Shown: positions 26,096 through 35,267, counted from the stretch's first letter. The stretch: DNA of 52,370 bases from M3007 sp964630705 (GCA_964630705.1 CAZVZH010000008.1:1-52370), one strand, 5' to 3'. Translations and numbers: made by a program. Notes: generated by a model not told the origin, from the letters alone.

Positions 26096-27148
26096 TCAGC
26101 AAGCTTTTCCAGCAGTGGTCAGAATTGGTAGTTTTACTGTAAAAAAGCCATCTCCGGCAGATACGGACACATCGGTATTGCTTAAGAGCTGGTAACGGGC
26201 ACGGATATTGGCCAGCCCGACGCCGGTAGATTCAGGCAGGTGGTTTTTGGCTTGCAAGTTGTTGCGCACGACCACCCGGGCGTTTTCCTCAAAGATTTGG
26301 ATGCGCAGGGGTTTGTTTTTCGACACTTCATTGTGCTTGATCGCGTTTTCCACCAGCATTTGCAAACTCAGCGGCGCCAGGCAGCCGGGGGTGTCGGCTG
26401 GCAAATCGACAGCGATTTCCAAGTTTTCGCCAAACCGCACTTCGAGCAAAAACAGGTATGCTTCCAGTATTTCCAACTCTTCCCGCACGGAAACCAGTTC
26501 GCGGTCGCGGCTGTCGAGAATGTAGCGGTACACCAAAGAGAGCCGGCGAATAAACTGCTCGGCGCGGTCGGCGTCCTGGTGCACCAACGCCGCTAATACA
26601 TTCAGGCTGTTGAATAAAAAATGGGGATTCACCTGGTTTTTCAGCGATTCGTACCGCGCCGAAATCTGTTCCTTTTTCAGCCGCTCCGCCTCGATCAGGC
26701 TGGCCTTCCAACCGAGCAAAAATGCCCGGCCGTGCATAAAAATTGAGATCAGAAAGGTGATGACCATGGTCGGCACGAAATCTTCCAAATCCATCGACCG
26801 GACCAAGGCCCCAACATCCCAGCCAAAGCGGTGGCTGAAAAACAGCCAGGTCAGCAGCACCCATGCCAACGTGGTGAACGCCACCGTCAGAAGAACCGAC
26901 CAAAACAGGCGGCGCACCGGGGCCTCCATCCAGTTGGCCCAGCGGTCGGGCAGCCCGGACAGGTAGGCGTTTCCCAGCCAAATGGTGGCCGTGCCGATGC
27001 CGCCCCGCCAGTAGTAGGACCAGAGTAGTTCCCAGCCGCCCCGCTCGTACAATTTGAACGGATTGGCGAAGGTGACCACGATGACAATACCGCCGATGCT
27101 GCCGATAATCAGGAAATCGCGGATAAATTTTTTAAATGCTTCGGACAT
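26096..27148 (-). CDS. LytS/YehU-type sensor histidine kinase
   Basis: Membrane kinase of 350 residues with four membrane helices in the first 160 residues (FLIIGSIGGIVIVVTFA; GTATIWLGNAYLSGL; VLLTVAFTTLAWVLLTWLFF; TMVITFLISIFMHG). The His kinase domain (PF06580 type) has NQVNPHFLFNSLNVLAAL with the phospho-accepting His, MLVENAIKHNE (N box) and STGVGLANIRARYQLL (G box). It has no large extracytoplasmic sensor, so the signal may be sensed in the membrane or through partner proteins. It stops two bases before the LytTR regulator gene and starts 32 bp after the TPR gene stop, within a four-gene minus-strand cassette. Confidence 0.95.
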   Translation of the reverse strand: MSEAFKKFIRDFLIIGSIGGIVIVVTFANPFKLYERGGWELLWSYYWRGGIGTATIWLGNAYLSGLPDRWANWMEAPVRRLFWSVLLTVAFTTLAWVLLTWLFFSHRFGWDVGALVRSMDLEDFVPTMVITFLISIFMHGRAFLLGWKASLIEAERLKKEQISARYESLKNQVNPHFLFNSLNVLAALVHQDADRAEQFIRRLSLVYRYILDSRDRELVSVREELEILEAYLFLLEVRFGENLEIAVDLPADTPGCLAPLSLQMLVENAIKHNEVSKNKPLRIQIFEENARVVVRNNLQAKNHLPESTGVGLANIRARYQLLSNTDVSVSAGDGFFTVKLPILTTAGKAC

Positions 27149-27180
27149 GGCCGTTCGGTTGCTGCGGCAAGTTTACGGCC

Positions 27181-27834
27181 TTATTTTCCACTTTGTACGA
27201 CTTGCTCAAGGTAGCGGGCATTGACGCGTTTTCCCCAATGCGGCAGCAGGCCGCGGTCTTTTTCCTGTTCGAACAAAGCGGCCGCTTTTTCAAAATACGG
27301 CTTGGCATTAGCGGCTCCACCACCGTAAAACTCCGGCATGTTGAGCACATAAGTGCCGCGCAAAAACGGGGCCCGGGGGTTGGCCGGGTCGAGGGCCGCC
27401 GCTTTTTCCAGCAAGGCAAATACCCGGGGCGTAATTTGAGCGCCCAGTGCCATCGGATTTTCCATCAGCCGGCCGATGAGCAGGTAGGCCTCGAGCACAG
27501 CCAGTTCCGACGAATTCGGTTGCAGGCTACGGATTTTTTCCAATTGGGCCTCTGCCAGGTCAAAACTGGCAATTGCTGCGTTGAGGTCTTTTTCATTGGT
27601 CAAAAAACCGACCATGAGGTTGCCGTACGCCGCGTAGTAAGCGGGTAGCCATTGGCCGGGCTCGGTTGCGGCGATGCGGGCAAAAACGTTGGCGCAGTTT
27701 TGGAAATCCGACGACGTTTTGGCGGTGTCGATCTGCGCCACCGATTGCGTCATCGCGTCGGTGTAAGCATCGTTTTGGGCGAACAGCGCTGCGCCGAAAA
27801 GAGTGAGCAGGAGCATTACCAGAAGATGTTTCAT
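27181..27834 (-). CDS. exported TPR-like protein
   Basis: 217 residues with signal peptide (MKHLLVMLLLTLFGAALFAQ). The rest is helical, with TPR-like pairs: WLPAYYAAYGNLMVGFLTNEKDLNAAIASFDLAEAQLEKI, LAVLEAYLLIGRLM, VFALLEKAAALDPANPRAPFLRGTYVL and AKPYFEKAAALFEQEK. Likely periplasmic and protein-binding; no enzyme motif is seen. It is encoded between the TonB-dependent receptor (115 bp upstream) and the LytS-like kinase (32 bp downstream), so it may link receptor occupancy to signalling; this is inference from position. Confidence 0.75.
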   Translation of the reverse strand: MKHLLVMLLLTLFGAALFAQNDAYTDAMTQSVAQIDTAKTSSDFQNCANVFARIAATEPGQWLPAYYAAYGNLMVGFLTNEKDLNAAIASFDLAEAQLEKIRSLQPNSSELAVLEAYLLIGRLMENPMALGAQITPRVFALLEKAAALDPANPRAPFLRGTYVLNMPEFYGGGAANAKPYFEKAAALFEQEKDRGLLPHWGKRVNARYLEQVVQSGK

Positions 27835-27949
27835 AACTTAAAATATGGATGGTGTAATAGAATATTTTACGGATACAAAAGTGCGCCAGAGCAAGCCGGG
27901 CAAAAAATCAAGCTGACTGAAGCATCGAATACGGGGAGTGAAATGCGCG

Positions 27950-30106
27950 CTACTCTTCCGCTACGCCCGAATACCGTTGTCCGAAGGTGATAAACAGGCC
28001 GGCAAACAAAAAATGCCGGGCCGGCGGTCCCACCGCGCGCATCAGGAACTGCCCGTCGGGGCCGGGCGTATCGCTAAACTGATAGCCATATACCTGCTTC
28101 CAGCCCAGCAAGTTGGTAGCCGACAGGTACAGGATACTGAAATGCCCCCCCAGGTTGAACAAATAGCTGGCGTTGACGCTCAGGTCGTGATACTCCGGCG
28201 TTCGGCTTTCATTAAAACCGGGCCGGTTGGGATCTTCGTACGGCCGGGGCGACTGAAACGAGTAGGTGGCGCCAATGGCCGTGTTGATCGGGCGTAGCCA
28301 CTGCTTGTACACCAATGAAAAATTATGTCGGGCTGCAAAAACCGGCACGGCAGGCCCTGGAAAATCGCGGTAGTCGCGCCGGGTATCCAGAAAAGAATAG
28401 GAAATCCAATAGTCGCCGTTTCGAATGCTCTTCCGGTCGCGGAAAAACAGGTCGACCCCACGCGCGTAACCGCTGCCGCTATTGTCAGGCATACCGCCGG
28501 CCGGACCAGATTTTACGAGTCTGGAATAGCGTTTGAAATAGCCCTCCACCCGGAAAGTATAGCCGTTTCGGATACGCTGGTAGGTGAGCATATAATGCCG
28601 GGCCTGTTCGAATTGCAGTGGCGCCGGAACGCGCAATTGCTCGTAGGCAGGCGTCTGGAAAAAGGTGCCGAGGGCGCCGGCAATTTGTTCGCCCGGACCC
28701 AGCAAATAAGCCGCCGACAAACGTGGGGCCAGATTGGCCCGGCCCAGCAAGCCCGACCGCTCCGTGCGGAGGCCCGCGCGCAGCACCAGTTTTTTCAAAA
28801 CGAAACCATCTGCCTCTGCGAAACCCGCCAGGTAATGCTCGCGGCGCCAGGTTGCAAAATTCTGGCTGTTGTGGTCGACAAATGTCTCGTCGAATAACCC
28901 GTACAGGTACTCCCCGCCGAATTTTAATCTCCAACTTTCGCCGATAGGCCGGCTCAGGCTGAGGCGCGTTTGGGCAGACTGTTGCTCCTGGTCGTTAGAA
29001 AAATTGCCCGCTATCCGGTCGCGGTTATGCGTTAGCGCAGCCCCGGCGAAAATCGTCCATTTTTCCCGCCAAACGCTGCGAAATGAAACGTTGCTATAAA
29101 GGTTGTTGGCCCGCAGCCGCAGCGGGTTCGTTTGCTGAGGTTGACCTGGATCGGGGTACTGTAGCTCCATGTCGGAACGGCTGACGTTGCCGTAACATTT
29201 AAGCAGACCCGAGGCTCCAATTTCCTGCCTGAAAATCAACTCGCCGCCGGTCGTTTGCGGCGCTGCTTTCCAACGGATGTTTTGGGGCAACAAAGCGAAA
29301 TAAGGCGCCAGATTGGTGTAGGCGCCCGAAGCCGACAACGAGCGGCGCTCCCAACGCCGGGTATGCGCCAAGCCGGCCCCGATCGACATGAGCGACAGAC
29401 CGGTGGTCGTTTGAGAGGGCAGATCTTCCGTTTGCAATATTAATGCCGCCGACAAGGCTTGCCCGTATTCCGCTGAGTAGCCACCGGTTGAAAATTGGGT
29501 GCCTTTAAAAAGAAATGGAGAAAAGCGGTTTCTTGCCGGCACATTCGGTACCGAGCTGTTGTATGGGTTTTGCACATACAAACCGTCGATGAAGGTGCGC
29601 GTTTCGTAGGCCGCTCCTCCCCGTACCAGAATTTGGCCCGATTCGCCGTTGCGCACTGCGCCTGGCAGCGTATTGATCGCCCCAGCAATATCCGCTGTTG
29701 CGCTGGCGGTGAGTGCAATGTCGACTGGGCTGAGCACCACGGCCCGGCGCCGGTCGCTGGCCGCTTCGAAAGAACCTGCCGAAATGACAACCTCGCGCAA
29801 ACCGGTCGACCGCTCTTTCAACCGTAATTCGACAAAAATGCCGGCGCCGTTCAGGTCGATCGTTTGTTTCAAACTGTCGTAGCCCAAACTGGTTACTAAG
29901 AGCGTTTGGACACCGGTACGCCGGGTCGTTATTTTAAAATGACCATCGGGCCTGCTTGTGGCGCCGTCGTAACTGCCGGCTATCCAGACGTTGGCGCCCA
30001 CCACTGTGTCGCCCGACAGGGAACGTATTCGGCCTTCAAAAGTAATTTGCGCCCGGGAGGGAACAATTATCCAACAAAGTATAAACGAAAAGAACAACCG
30101 GTGCAT
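27950..30106 (-). CDS. TonB-dependent receptor with carboxypeptidase-regulatory-like N-terminal domain
   Basis: Outer-membrane receptor of 718 residues. Signal peptide about 1-19, then a carboxypeptidase-D regulatory-like beta domain (ITFEGRIRSLSGDTVVGANVWIAGSYDGATSRPDGHFKI ... LVTSLGYDSLKQTI). The plug includes DIAGAINTLPGAVRNGESGQILVRGGAAYETRTFIDGLYVQNPYN, and the barrel ends FITFGQRYSG. It lacks the large SusC signature and no SusD gene follows, so the substrate is more likely a metal complex, cofactor or small peptide than a glycan (inference). First gene of a receptor - TPR - kinase - LytTR cassette. Confidence 0.92.
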   Translation of the reverse strand: MHRLFFSFILCWIIVPSRAQITFEGRIRSLSGDTVVGANVWIAGSYDGATSRPDGHFKITTRRTGVQTLLVTSLGYDSLKQTIDLNGAGIFVELRLKERSTGLREVVISAGSFEAASDRRRAVVLSPVDIALTASATADIAGAINTLPGAVRNGESGQILVRGGAAYETRTFIDGLYVQNPYNSSVPNVPARNRFSPFLFKGTQFSTGGYSAEYGQALSAALILQTEDLPSQTTTGLSLMSIGAGLAHTRRWERRSLSASGAYTNLAPYFALLPQNIRWKAAPQTTGGELIFRQEIGASGLLKCYGNVSRSDMELQYPDPGQPQQTNPLRLRANNLYSNVSFRSVWREKWTIFAGAALTHNRDRIAGNFSNDQEQQSAQTRLSLSRPIGESWRLKFGGEYLYGLFDETFVDHNSQNFATWRREHYLAGFAEADGFVLKKLVLRAGLRTERSGLLGRANLAPRLSAAYLLGPGEQIAGALGTFFQTPAYEQLRVPAPLQFEQARHYMLTYQRIRNGYTFRVEGYFKRYSRLVKSGPAGGMPDNSGSGYARGVDLFFRDRKSIRNGDYWISYSFLDTRRDYRDFPGPAVPVFAARHNFSLVYKQWLRPINTAIGATYSFQSPRPYEDPNRPGFNESRTPEYHDLSVNASYLFNLGGHFSILYLSATNLLGWKQVYGYQFSDTPGPDGQFLMRAVGPPARHFLFAGLFITFGQRYSGVAEE

Positions 30107-30316
30107 AGCCTGGCATTGGTTTAATCTGGGGCAAAAATGCCGGCTAAAAAAAACGGTGAAAAAAAGAACGACCCGAAGTATCGAATCCGGTGTGTGAGAC
30201 GCAAAATCAGCCGACCGAATTTCGAGAACCGCCGATTGGCCAACTTTGTCCGAGCTGGGCAGTTATTTGCGGAAAAACTTGTTTTTTTACAAAAAATAGG
30301 CAAAAATTTGCGGTTT

Positions 30317-30342
30317 GCCTGCCTATTCCGGCAGGCTTTTTT
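30317..30342 (+). terminator. terminator-like hairpin in the leader of the LOG-family gene
   Basis: GCCTGCC at 30317-30323 pairs with GGCAGGC at 30330-30336 around a 6-nt loop and is followed by six T. It ends 26 bp before the start codon at 30369 and no plus-strand gene lies before it, so it either ends a short leader RNA or acts as an attenuator. Palindromes of this GCCTGCC type are common as intergenic repeats in Bacteroidota, an alternative explanation. Confidence 0.5.
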
Positions 30343-30368
30343 GTCTCAATTTTTTTAATCAATTACTT

Positions 30369-31127
30369 ATGGAAAATTATGAAAAAATACCGGCTGCCGA
30401 CGGCTTAACGCAATCCGGCAACGGGACCGAAACAGCCGGTAAAATGAAAAAATGGAACAAAGTCCGTGGTGAAAATGCCTGGACGATGTTCAAGGTAATG
30501 GCCGAGTTTGTGGAAGGCTTCGAAGTGCTCAACCGGGTCGGGCCTTGCATTTCTATTTTTGGCTCCGCCCGTACCAAACCCGGCTCCCTGTATTACGATA
30601 TGGCTACCAAAATTGCCGCCAGGCTTTCGGAAGAAGGCTATGGTATTATTACCGGAGGCGGCCCGGGTATTATGGAAGCCGGAAACAAAGGCGCTTGGAT
30701 GCGCAGTGGAACCTCTGTAGGCTTAAACATAGACTTGCCGTTCGAACAAAGCCACAATCCTTTTATAGCGCCGGCGCTCAACCTCAAACACCGATACTTT
30801 TTTGTGCGTAAGGTGATGTTTGTAAAGTACGCCCAGGGGTTTGTTGTCATGCCCGGAGGCTTTGGCACGCTAGATGAGTTATTCGAAGTACTCACCCTGG
30901 TACAGACCAAAACCATTACTCCCCTGCCCATAGTTCTGGTAGGCACGGAGTTTTGGGGCGGCCTTAAAGACTGGATTGTCGAAGTTATGCTTCAACGCCA
31001 CCACAACATCAGTTCCGGCGACATGGAACTTTTCCACATTACCGACGAGGTGGAAGATATTGTGCGAATCATTAATGAGTTTTATGCTCGCGATGCTGAA
31101 CAGCTTTCGCCAAACTTCGACTTGTAG
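30369..31127 (+). CDS. LOG-family (TIGR00730) nucleotide phosphoribohydrolase
   Basis: Cytosolic Rossmann-fold protein of 252 residues. It carries both LOG motifs: GGGPGIMEAGNKGAW and MPGGFGTLDELFEVL, the nucleotide and ribose-phosphate binding loops of cytokinin-riboside 5'-monophosphate phosphoribohydrolases; in bacteria the family cleaves nucleoside monophosphates to base and ribose 5-phosphate. The start ATG at 30369 was preferred to an upstream frame that runs through the terminator hairpin. An N-terminal extension of about 45 residues (ENYEKIPAADGLTQSGNGTETAG) is longer than in minimal LOG proteins. Confidence 0.92.
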   Translation: MENYEKIPAADGLTQSGNGTETAGKMKKWNKVRGENAWTMFKVMAEFVEGFEVLNRVGPCISIFGSARTKPGSLYYDMATKIAARLSEEGYGIITGGGPGIMEAGNKGAWMRSGTSVGLNIDLPFEQSHNPFIAPALNLKHRYFFVRKVMFVKYAQGFVVMPGGFGTLDELFEVLTLVQTKTITPLPIVLVGTEFWGGLKDWIVEVMLQRHHNISSGDMELFHITDEVEDIVRIINEFYARDAEQLSPNFDL

Positions 31128-31313
31128 TTCTAAAAATAGTGCGCCGTGCCTGTATACGTTTTAAGCCGCTTGGCTATTCTATAACAACCGGCTTCCACCC
31201 AAAGTCGTTGGCTAATAAATTCCAGGTTTGATCCAAGGACCTAGATAAACCTGCCTAAAAGGTAAGGGCTGGAAGATGTGTGATTACCCTTTCATTTTTT
31301 AGGCGCACCAAAT

Positions 31314-31487
31314 GAAAAAGCCGCCAGAACACTTGCGTGTCCAGCGGCTAATAAACCCCAAAAAACCAAATGAAAACTATTCTTAAAACAGCTTGATGCT
31401 GTTATTGTTGCTCGTTAAATGTCAAAAAAAATTGACATGACTTTGAGATTACTTCGGGTGATCTTTTTCACGCCGTTTTGCAATCAC
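31314..31487 (-). ncRNA. candidate small RNA with GNRA-capped terminator
   Basis: A minus-strand unit of about 175 nt. Transcription is predicted to begin near 31487, downstream of TATATTTG (31493-31500). Inside lies a small hairpin (ATGTCAA...TTGACAT), then the motif GTTTTCATTTGGTTTTTTGG at 31358-31377, and a terminator stem at 31319-31349 closed by a GCAA tetraloop and followed by TTTTT. A 12-codon frame (VIAKRREKDHPK, beginning with GTG) sits near the 5' end and could be a leader peptide. Alternatively the hairpin simply ends the T9SS gene whose stop is 350 bp upstream. No known RNA family is recognised. Confidence 0.4.
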
Positions 31488-31492
31488 TTGGG

Positions 31493-31524
31493 CAAATATA
31501 AAACAGTCTAAAAGAAACTACCAA
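31493..31524 (-). promoter_or_regulatory. promoter of the candidate small RNA
   Basis: On the minus strand TTGG (31521-31524) and TATATTTG (31493-31500) are 20 bp apart, matching both Bacteroidota promoter elements and their spacing. No protein gene follows in this direction before 30106. Confidence 0.55.
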
Positions 31525-31694
31525 GCAAACAATCCATTTGTTTTTTTAAACCGTAAAAACTACCACTGAAGCCGTAAAATGTGCTCCTAAGTCGTAAAAA
31601 ACACACCACGATCCAATGCAAACCAAATGTAAATTCTTTTTAAAAAACTGCCAACTATTAACCGAAAGAAATTTTCTTGGAGCGCAAAAATGTA

Positions 31695-32828
31695 TCAATA
31701 CTTAGTAAATTGCTGCATCTCGGCGGCAAATCCAAAACGTTGAATTTGAATGAGATACAACCCTGAAAACAAATGGGATACTGAAATTTCCACCCGTTGT
31801 TGTTCTGGCTTGAATACTCCAAAAGAAAGCCGCCGGCCCACCATGTCATAAATTGCCCAAGTAGCGCCCGCAGGTGTTTGAGCATCTGTGGGCCATTCCA
31901 CGGTCAACAGCTCAGATGTTGGCGATGGAAATATCCGAAAGGTTGCTGTTTGATCTAATTTCACTCCAACCGCCCGGCTATATGCTGCATCCCCCCTGAT
32001 ATTGTTTTGCCGAAGGCGGTAATAGTTTATTCCGGCGGCCGGTTGGCGGTGCAGAAACGAATAATTCCGGGGCTCGCGCGTAGTGCCGGCGCCGGGTATT
32101 TGAGTGAGTTCTGAAAAATTGCGTCCGTCAGTACTGTGTTCAACCGCAAAAGAGGCGTTGTCGGTTTCGGTAATAGTTGACCACTCCACGAGCACCTGCC
32201 GTCCGGGTTGAAGGCTAGCAGAAAACTCGCTTAGCTCCGCCGGAAGCGAAAAATTAGATCCTACGGTAAAGTCATCAATCCGAAAATTAGGGGCTGCGGC
32301 ACAACCGAAAGTGCTTTCCGTAATAAAAGAAAAACGAAACCGGAGGTTCGATACATTATCAGCCGAAGCGGGTAGGTCGTAATAATTACTGTTCCATTCG
32401 GTCAAGGGAGTCGCCGGGATATTGTCGTCGATCAAATTCCAATTGTTACCATCGCTGCTCCATTCCAGGCTCATCGGGCGGTCCCAAGCGCCAGTTGCCC
32501 GTCGGCCGAAACCAACCCGAATGTTGCTGCGTCCGACTGTACTGATTACCCCGGCTACAGTAACACTCACCGTTTGCCCATTTGGAGTGCAATTTTGGAA
32601 TAAAACATTGTGAAAGCTGGAAGCTTGCGGACTAGTTGGCGACGAGGTATAGCAACAACTTCTGGCTGATACATTATCGATCACGAACGCCCGCGCATCG
32701 TTTGCCGACCAACCGCTCGGAAACGCTCCGCTGTTGAACGTAACATTGTAAAAAGCCTGTGAAACAGCCTGTCCATGCAGAAAAAGGACCAACAAAAGGA
32801 GAGCGAATACGATGCGCATAAACATCAT
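31695..32828 (-). CDS. secreted T9SS type A protein
   Basis: 377 residues from the ATG at 32826-32828 (an in-frame TTG seven codons upstream is less likely; ATG codons at 32825 and 32819 are alternatives). Signal peptide (FALLLLVLFLHGQAVSQ). Residues about 25-190 (FYNVTFNSGAFPSGWSANDARAFVIDNV ... LRFRFSFITESTFG) look like a lectin-like beta sandwich. Then comes the common Bacteroidota module LVEWSTITETDNASFAVEHSTDGRNFSELTQIPGAG ... YYRLRQNNIRG, and a T9SS type A sorting domain (FRIFPSPTSELLTVEW ... GLYLIQIQRFG). No enzymatic motif. Same direction as the next upstream gene, 73 bp apart. Confidence 0.85.
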   Translation of the reverse strand: MMFMRIVFALLLLVLFLHGQAVSQAFYNVTFNSGAFPSGWSANDARAFVIDNVSARSCCYTSSPTSPQASSFHNVLFQNCTPNGQTVSVTVAGVISTVGRSNIRVGFGRRATGAWDRPMSLEWSSDGNNWNLIDDNIPATPLTEWNSNYYDLPASADNVSNLRFRFSFITESTFGCAAAPNFRIDDFTVGSNFSLPAELSEFSASLQPGRQVLVEWSTITETDNASFAVEHSTDGRNFSELTQIPGAGTTREPRNYSFLHRQPAAGINYYRLRQNNIRGDAAYSRAVGVKLDQTATFRIFPSPTSELLTVEWPTDAQTPAGATWAIYDMVGRRLSFGVFKPEQQRVEISVSHLFSGLYLIQIQRFGFAAEMQQFTKY

Positions 32829-32901
32829 TTTTCCAGAAATATCCTGCAAAACTAACCCGCGAAGCTGGATTCCCAGGTTAATTTTTTCCGCAGTATTGAA
32901 G

Positions 32902-35154
32902 TCAATAACCTGATTTTACAAAGGTTTTGCTCCAATAGAGCGGCCCGGCGCTGCAACGCAGCAAATACATGCCTTTGGGTAATTGCCCTACCGGCGCCTC
33001 CCAAGGGCCACGCTTTCCAGCCCACTGCCCGGTCAATACCCGTTGCCCTGAAATATTCAGAATTTCCCAATCGAACATCGTCTCCGGCAACGCACTTTCT
33101 TCAACCTGTACCTGCAAAACATCCTGCACAGGTGAAGGAAACAGCAATAACTGGCCTTGGCCGCTTCCTGTACCAACCCAGTTTATGCTACGCATGGGGC
33201 TGTAAGCAACCATCCCATCGTAATCCACCTGACGCAGGCGATAAAAGTTCACGCCTTTCAGCGGCGCAGCATCGACAAATTCGTAGCGCTGTACCAGTTG
33301 GGTTGTACCGGCTCCATTTAGCTGTCCGATGGTTTCAAATATCTGCCCTTCCGCACTGCGCTCAATGGCAAAAAATGCGTTGTTTTTCTCACTGGCGGTC
33401 ATCCAGTTCAAGAGTACATCGCCGAGCCGGGCTTTTGCCGAGAAATACGTCAACTGAACCGGCAGAGGGTTGAAATCAGCATCTTTGGAGCCGAACGTAA
33501 ACCAACTGAAAGCAGAGGTCGTATCTGATTGAATGGAGCCTTTCGTCGTCGTTCCAGAGGCGATGCCGTCTAAACTTATCCAACTGCTGCCGTTAAAACG
33601 CGCTACAGCCAAGCTAGGCAAATGATTGATGCCGCTGGCTGGGCCGCTTTCCCAATTCAGGGTAACCTGTACCGGGCCACTGCCCGAGCTCCGGGCCAGT
33701 TGCCAGTGCTCCAGCGTACTCACCCTGACCAAAGGACTGCTCACGTTGGTCGTGTTCGAATACGCCGAATGAAAATATTCTGCTGTAAACGTGTCGGTTG
33801 GGGCGCTAGGCGCTGTAATCGCCAATGGCGCATAAGTCGTGGCTTTCCCAATGGGGAAAACAAATGCTGTGTTTCCTATTTTTCGCATCGGGCCGAGCAC
33901 GTGCGAACTAATGCTGCCGCCCACAACGGTTGCGCCGGCGGCAATGACAACCGGATAGTCGGCCGTGCTGACAACCTTGCCATTGGTTAGCACTAACTGG
34001 GCGCCGGAGTTGATGGTCATGGAGGTATTCAATAGCACTCGGTCGGCGGTATTGATCACTACATCGATCGTGTTGTTCAGATGACCAAAATAAGCCACTT
34101 GAGGTTGGGCCCCGCAAAACTCCACTATTCCCTTACCGCCCGAAGACGACTCGGTGAGCGTCATCAGCGCATAAAAATTGCTCCCTTTGAAGCTGATTTT
34201 TCCGATACCATTGTTGCCGCTGCACAAATTGACAATACCCCCATTTTGGGTGTATTCACCGAGGATGGTCCAGGTACGCATTTGGCCATTCCCACTTACG
34301 GTTGCCAGCCGAATCTCGCTGCTTCCGGTGCCATAGATATCCATGCGGTTCATCGTCAGGTCGACGTTAAATTCCGCGGGCTCCGATTGGCCGATGCATT
34401 CCCACCAGAAATTCCCCAGAGAAGCCCCATTGATAAATGAAGGGGCCGTGGTGGTCATCCCGCTGATACGCAAGTTGGAATTGAAAGCCCAGTTGGCGTT
34501 GGGTACGGCTCCGCCATTTTTGGCTATTTCATAGGTAGCATTGTCGCTTATAAAAAAATTGTCCGTATCCGCTCCATTGGTATTGCCACCTCCGGAATAC
34601 CGGACGATCCCATTTATCGTAGTAATCCCGCCTGTACAAATCAAACCGGAGTTCCCGCTGCCGCCAAACAGCAAGCTGCCGTTGATGGTGAGATTAGCCA
34701 TGCTAGCAATCAAACTGGAGGTTCCAGCTCCCGTAAAAACAAGCGCGCCGTTTACGGTTAAATTAGGCGATCCATTGAAAATCAGGCTACAAGCTTTGTT
34801 GGAAAACCCAAACTCTCCGGTGAAAGTAGCCGTGCTACCATTTTCAACTTCCGAGTCGCAACCCGTGCAATTAATCGAGAGCCTGCTGTTGTTGTTCGTT
34901 CCGGTAAATACGACATCCGAGCCGTTGATGACAAGTAACGACTGGATGGGCACCGTGGCGGAAGGCATAATTATCGCCCCCACAAAACCTGTCACCAGCA
35001 CTTGATCGCCCACAGCCGGCGCACCTGCCGGGCTCCAGTTTGCCCCGGTCGACCAGCTGCCGCCGTCAGGACCGATCCAGGTTTTGGTGCCGGCGGAAAG
35101 ATGGGTGGAAAGCAAAAAACTAAAAAGGAAATAAATCGGGTAGCATTTTGTCAT
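32902..35154 (-). CDS. secreted T9SS type A protein with beta-helix-like repeats
   Basis: 750 residues with signal peptide (YPIYFLFSFLLSTHLSAG). It opens with KTWIGPDGGSWSTGANWSPAGAPAVGDQVLVTGF, a start typical of autotransporter-like or beta-helix surface proteins of this phylum. Residues about 60-400 show repeating short strands with frequent LTING and GTGSS patterns (for example SLIFNGSPNLTVNGALVFTGAGTSSLIASMANLTINGSLLFGGSG), consistent with a parallel beta-helix. The YYRLRQ-type module (FFAIERSAEGQIFETIGQLNGAGTTQLVQRYEFVDAAPLKGVNFYRLRQVDYDG) and a T9SS type A domain (LLLFPSPVQDVLQV ... GMYLLRC) follow. Function unknown; probably cell-surface. Confidence 0.85.
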   Translation of the reverse strand: MTKCYPIYFLFSFLLSTHLSAGTKTWIGPDGGSWSTGANWSPAGAPAVGDQVLVTGFVGAIIMPSATVPIQSLLVINGSDVVFTGTNNNSRLSINCTGCDSEVENGSTATFTGEFGFSNKACSLIFNGSPNLTVNGALVFTGAGTSSLIASMANLTINGSLLFGGSGNSGLICTGGITTINGIVRYSGGGNTNGADTDNFFISDNATYEIAKNGGAVPNANWAFNSNLRISGMTTTAPSFINGASLGNFWWECIGQSEPAEFNVDLTMNRMDIYGTGSSEIRLATVSGNGQMRTWTILGEYTQNGGIVNLCSGNNGIGKISFKGSNFYALMTLTESSSGGKGIVEFCGAQPQVAYFGHLNNTIDVVINTADRVLLNTSMTINSGAQLVLTNGKVVSTADYPVVIAAGATVVGGSISSHVLGPMRKIGNTAFVFPIGKATTYAPLAITAPSAPTDTFTAEYFHSAYSNTTNVSSPLVRVSTLEHWQLARSSGSGPVQVTLNWESGPASGINHLPSLAVARFNGSSWISLDGIASGTTTKGSIQSDTTSAFSWFTFGSKDADFNPLPVQLTYFSAKARLGDVLLNWMTASEKNNAFFAIERSAEGQIFETIGQLNGAGTTQLVQRYEFVDAAPLKGVNFYRLRQVDYDGMVAYSPMRSINWVGTGSGQGQLLLFPSPVQDVLQVQVEESALPETMFDWEILNISGQRVLTGQWAGKRGPWEAPVGQLPKGMYLLRCSAGPLYWSKTFVKSGY

Positions 35155-35204
35155 GGGATGTGACGATTTGACTTAGAATTAAAATAAAATTGCAACAATA
35201 AAGG

Positions 35205-35212
35205 TACGTTTG
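35205..35212 (+). promoter_or_regulatory. -7 box of the outer-membrane barrel gene
   Basis: TACGTTTG fits TAnnTTTG and lies 55 bp upstream of the ATG at 35268. No -33 TTG at the usual spacing. Confidence 0.4.
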
Positions 35213-35267
35213 TTGGCAGATTTACGCCTTGCGAATTTACAAGTATTTGCCGACCGTTATCCGCATT

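Larger units (their letters stand above)
31128..31694. other. 567-bp intergenic region holding a candidate small RNA
   Basis: AT-rich region between convergent LOG and T9SS genes. No protein gene is credible; a 24-codon plus-strand frame (31312-31386) and an 8-codon frame starting at 31370 exist but show no family likeness. On the minus strand a full promoter (31493-31524) and a hairpin with T-run (31314-31349) frame a possible RNA, listed separately. Confidence 0.6.

Noticed and set aside
25323..26195. 290-codon plus-strand frame opposite the LytTR regulator
   Set aside because: The minus-strand product is unmistakable; the antisense frame has no motif.
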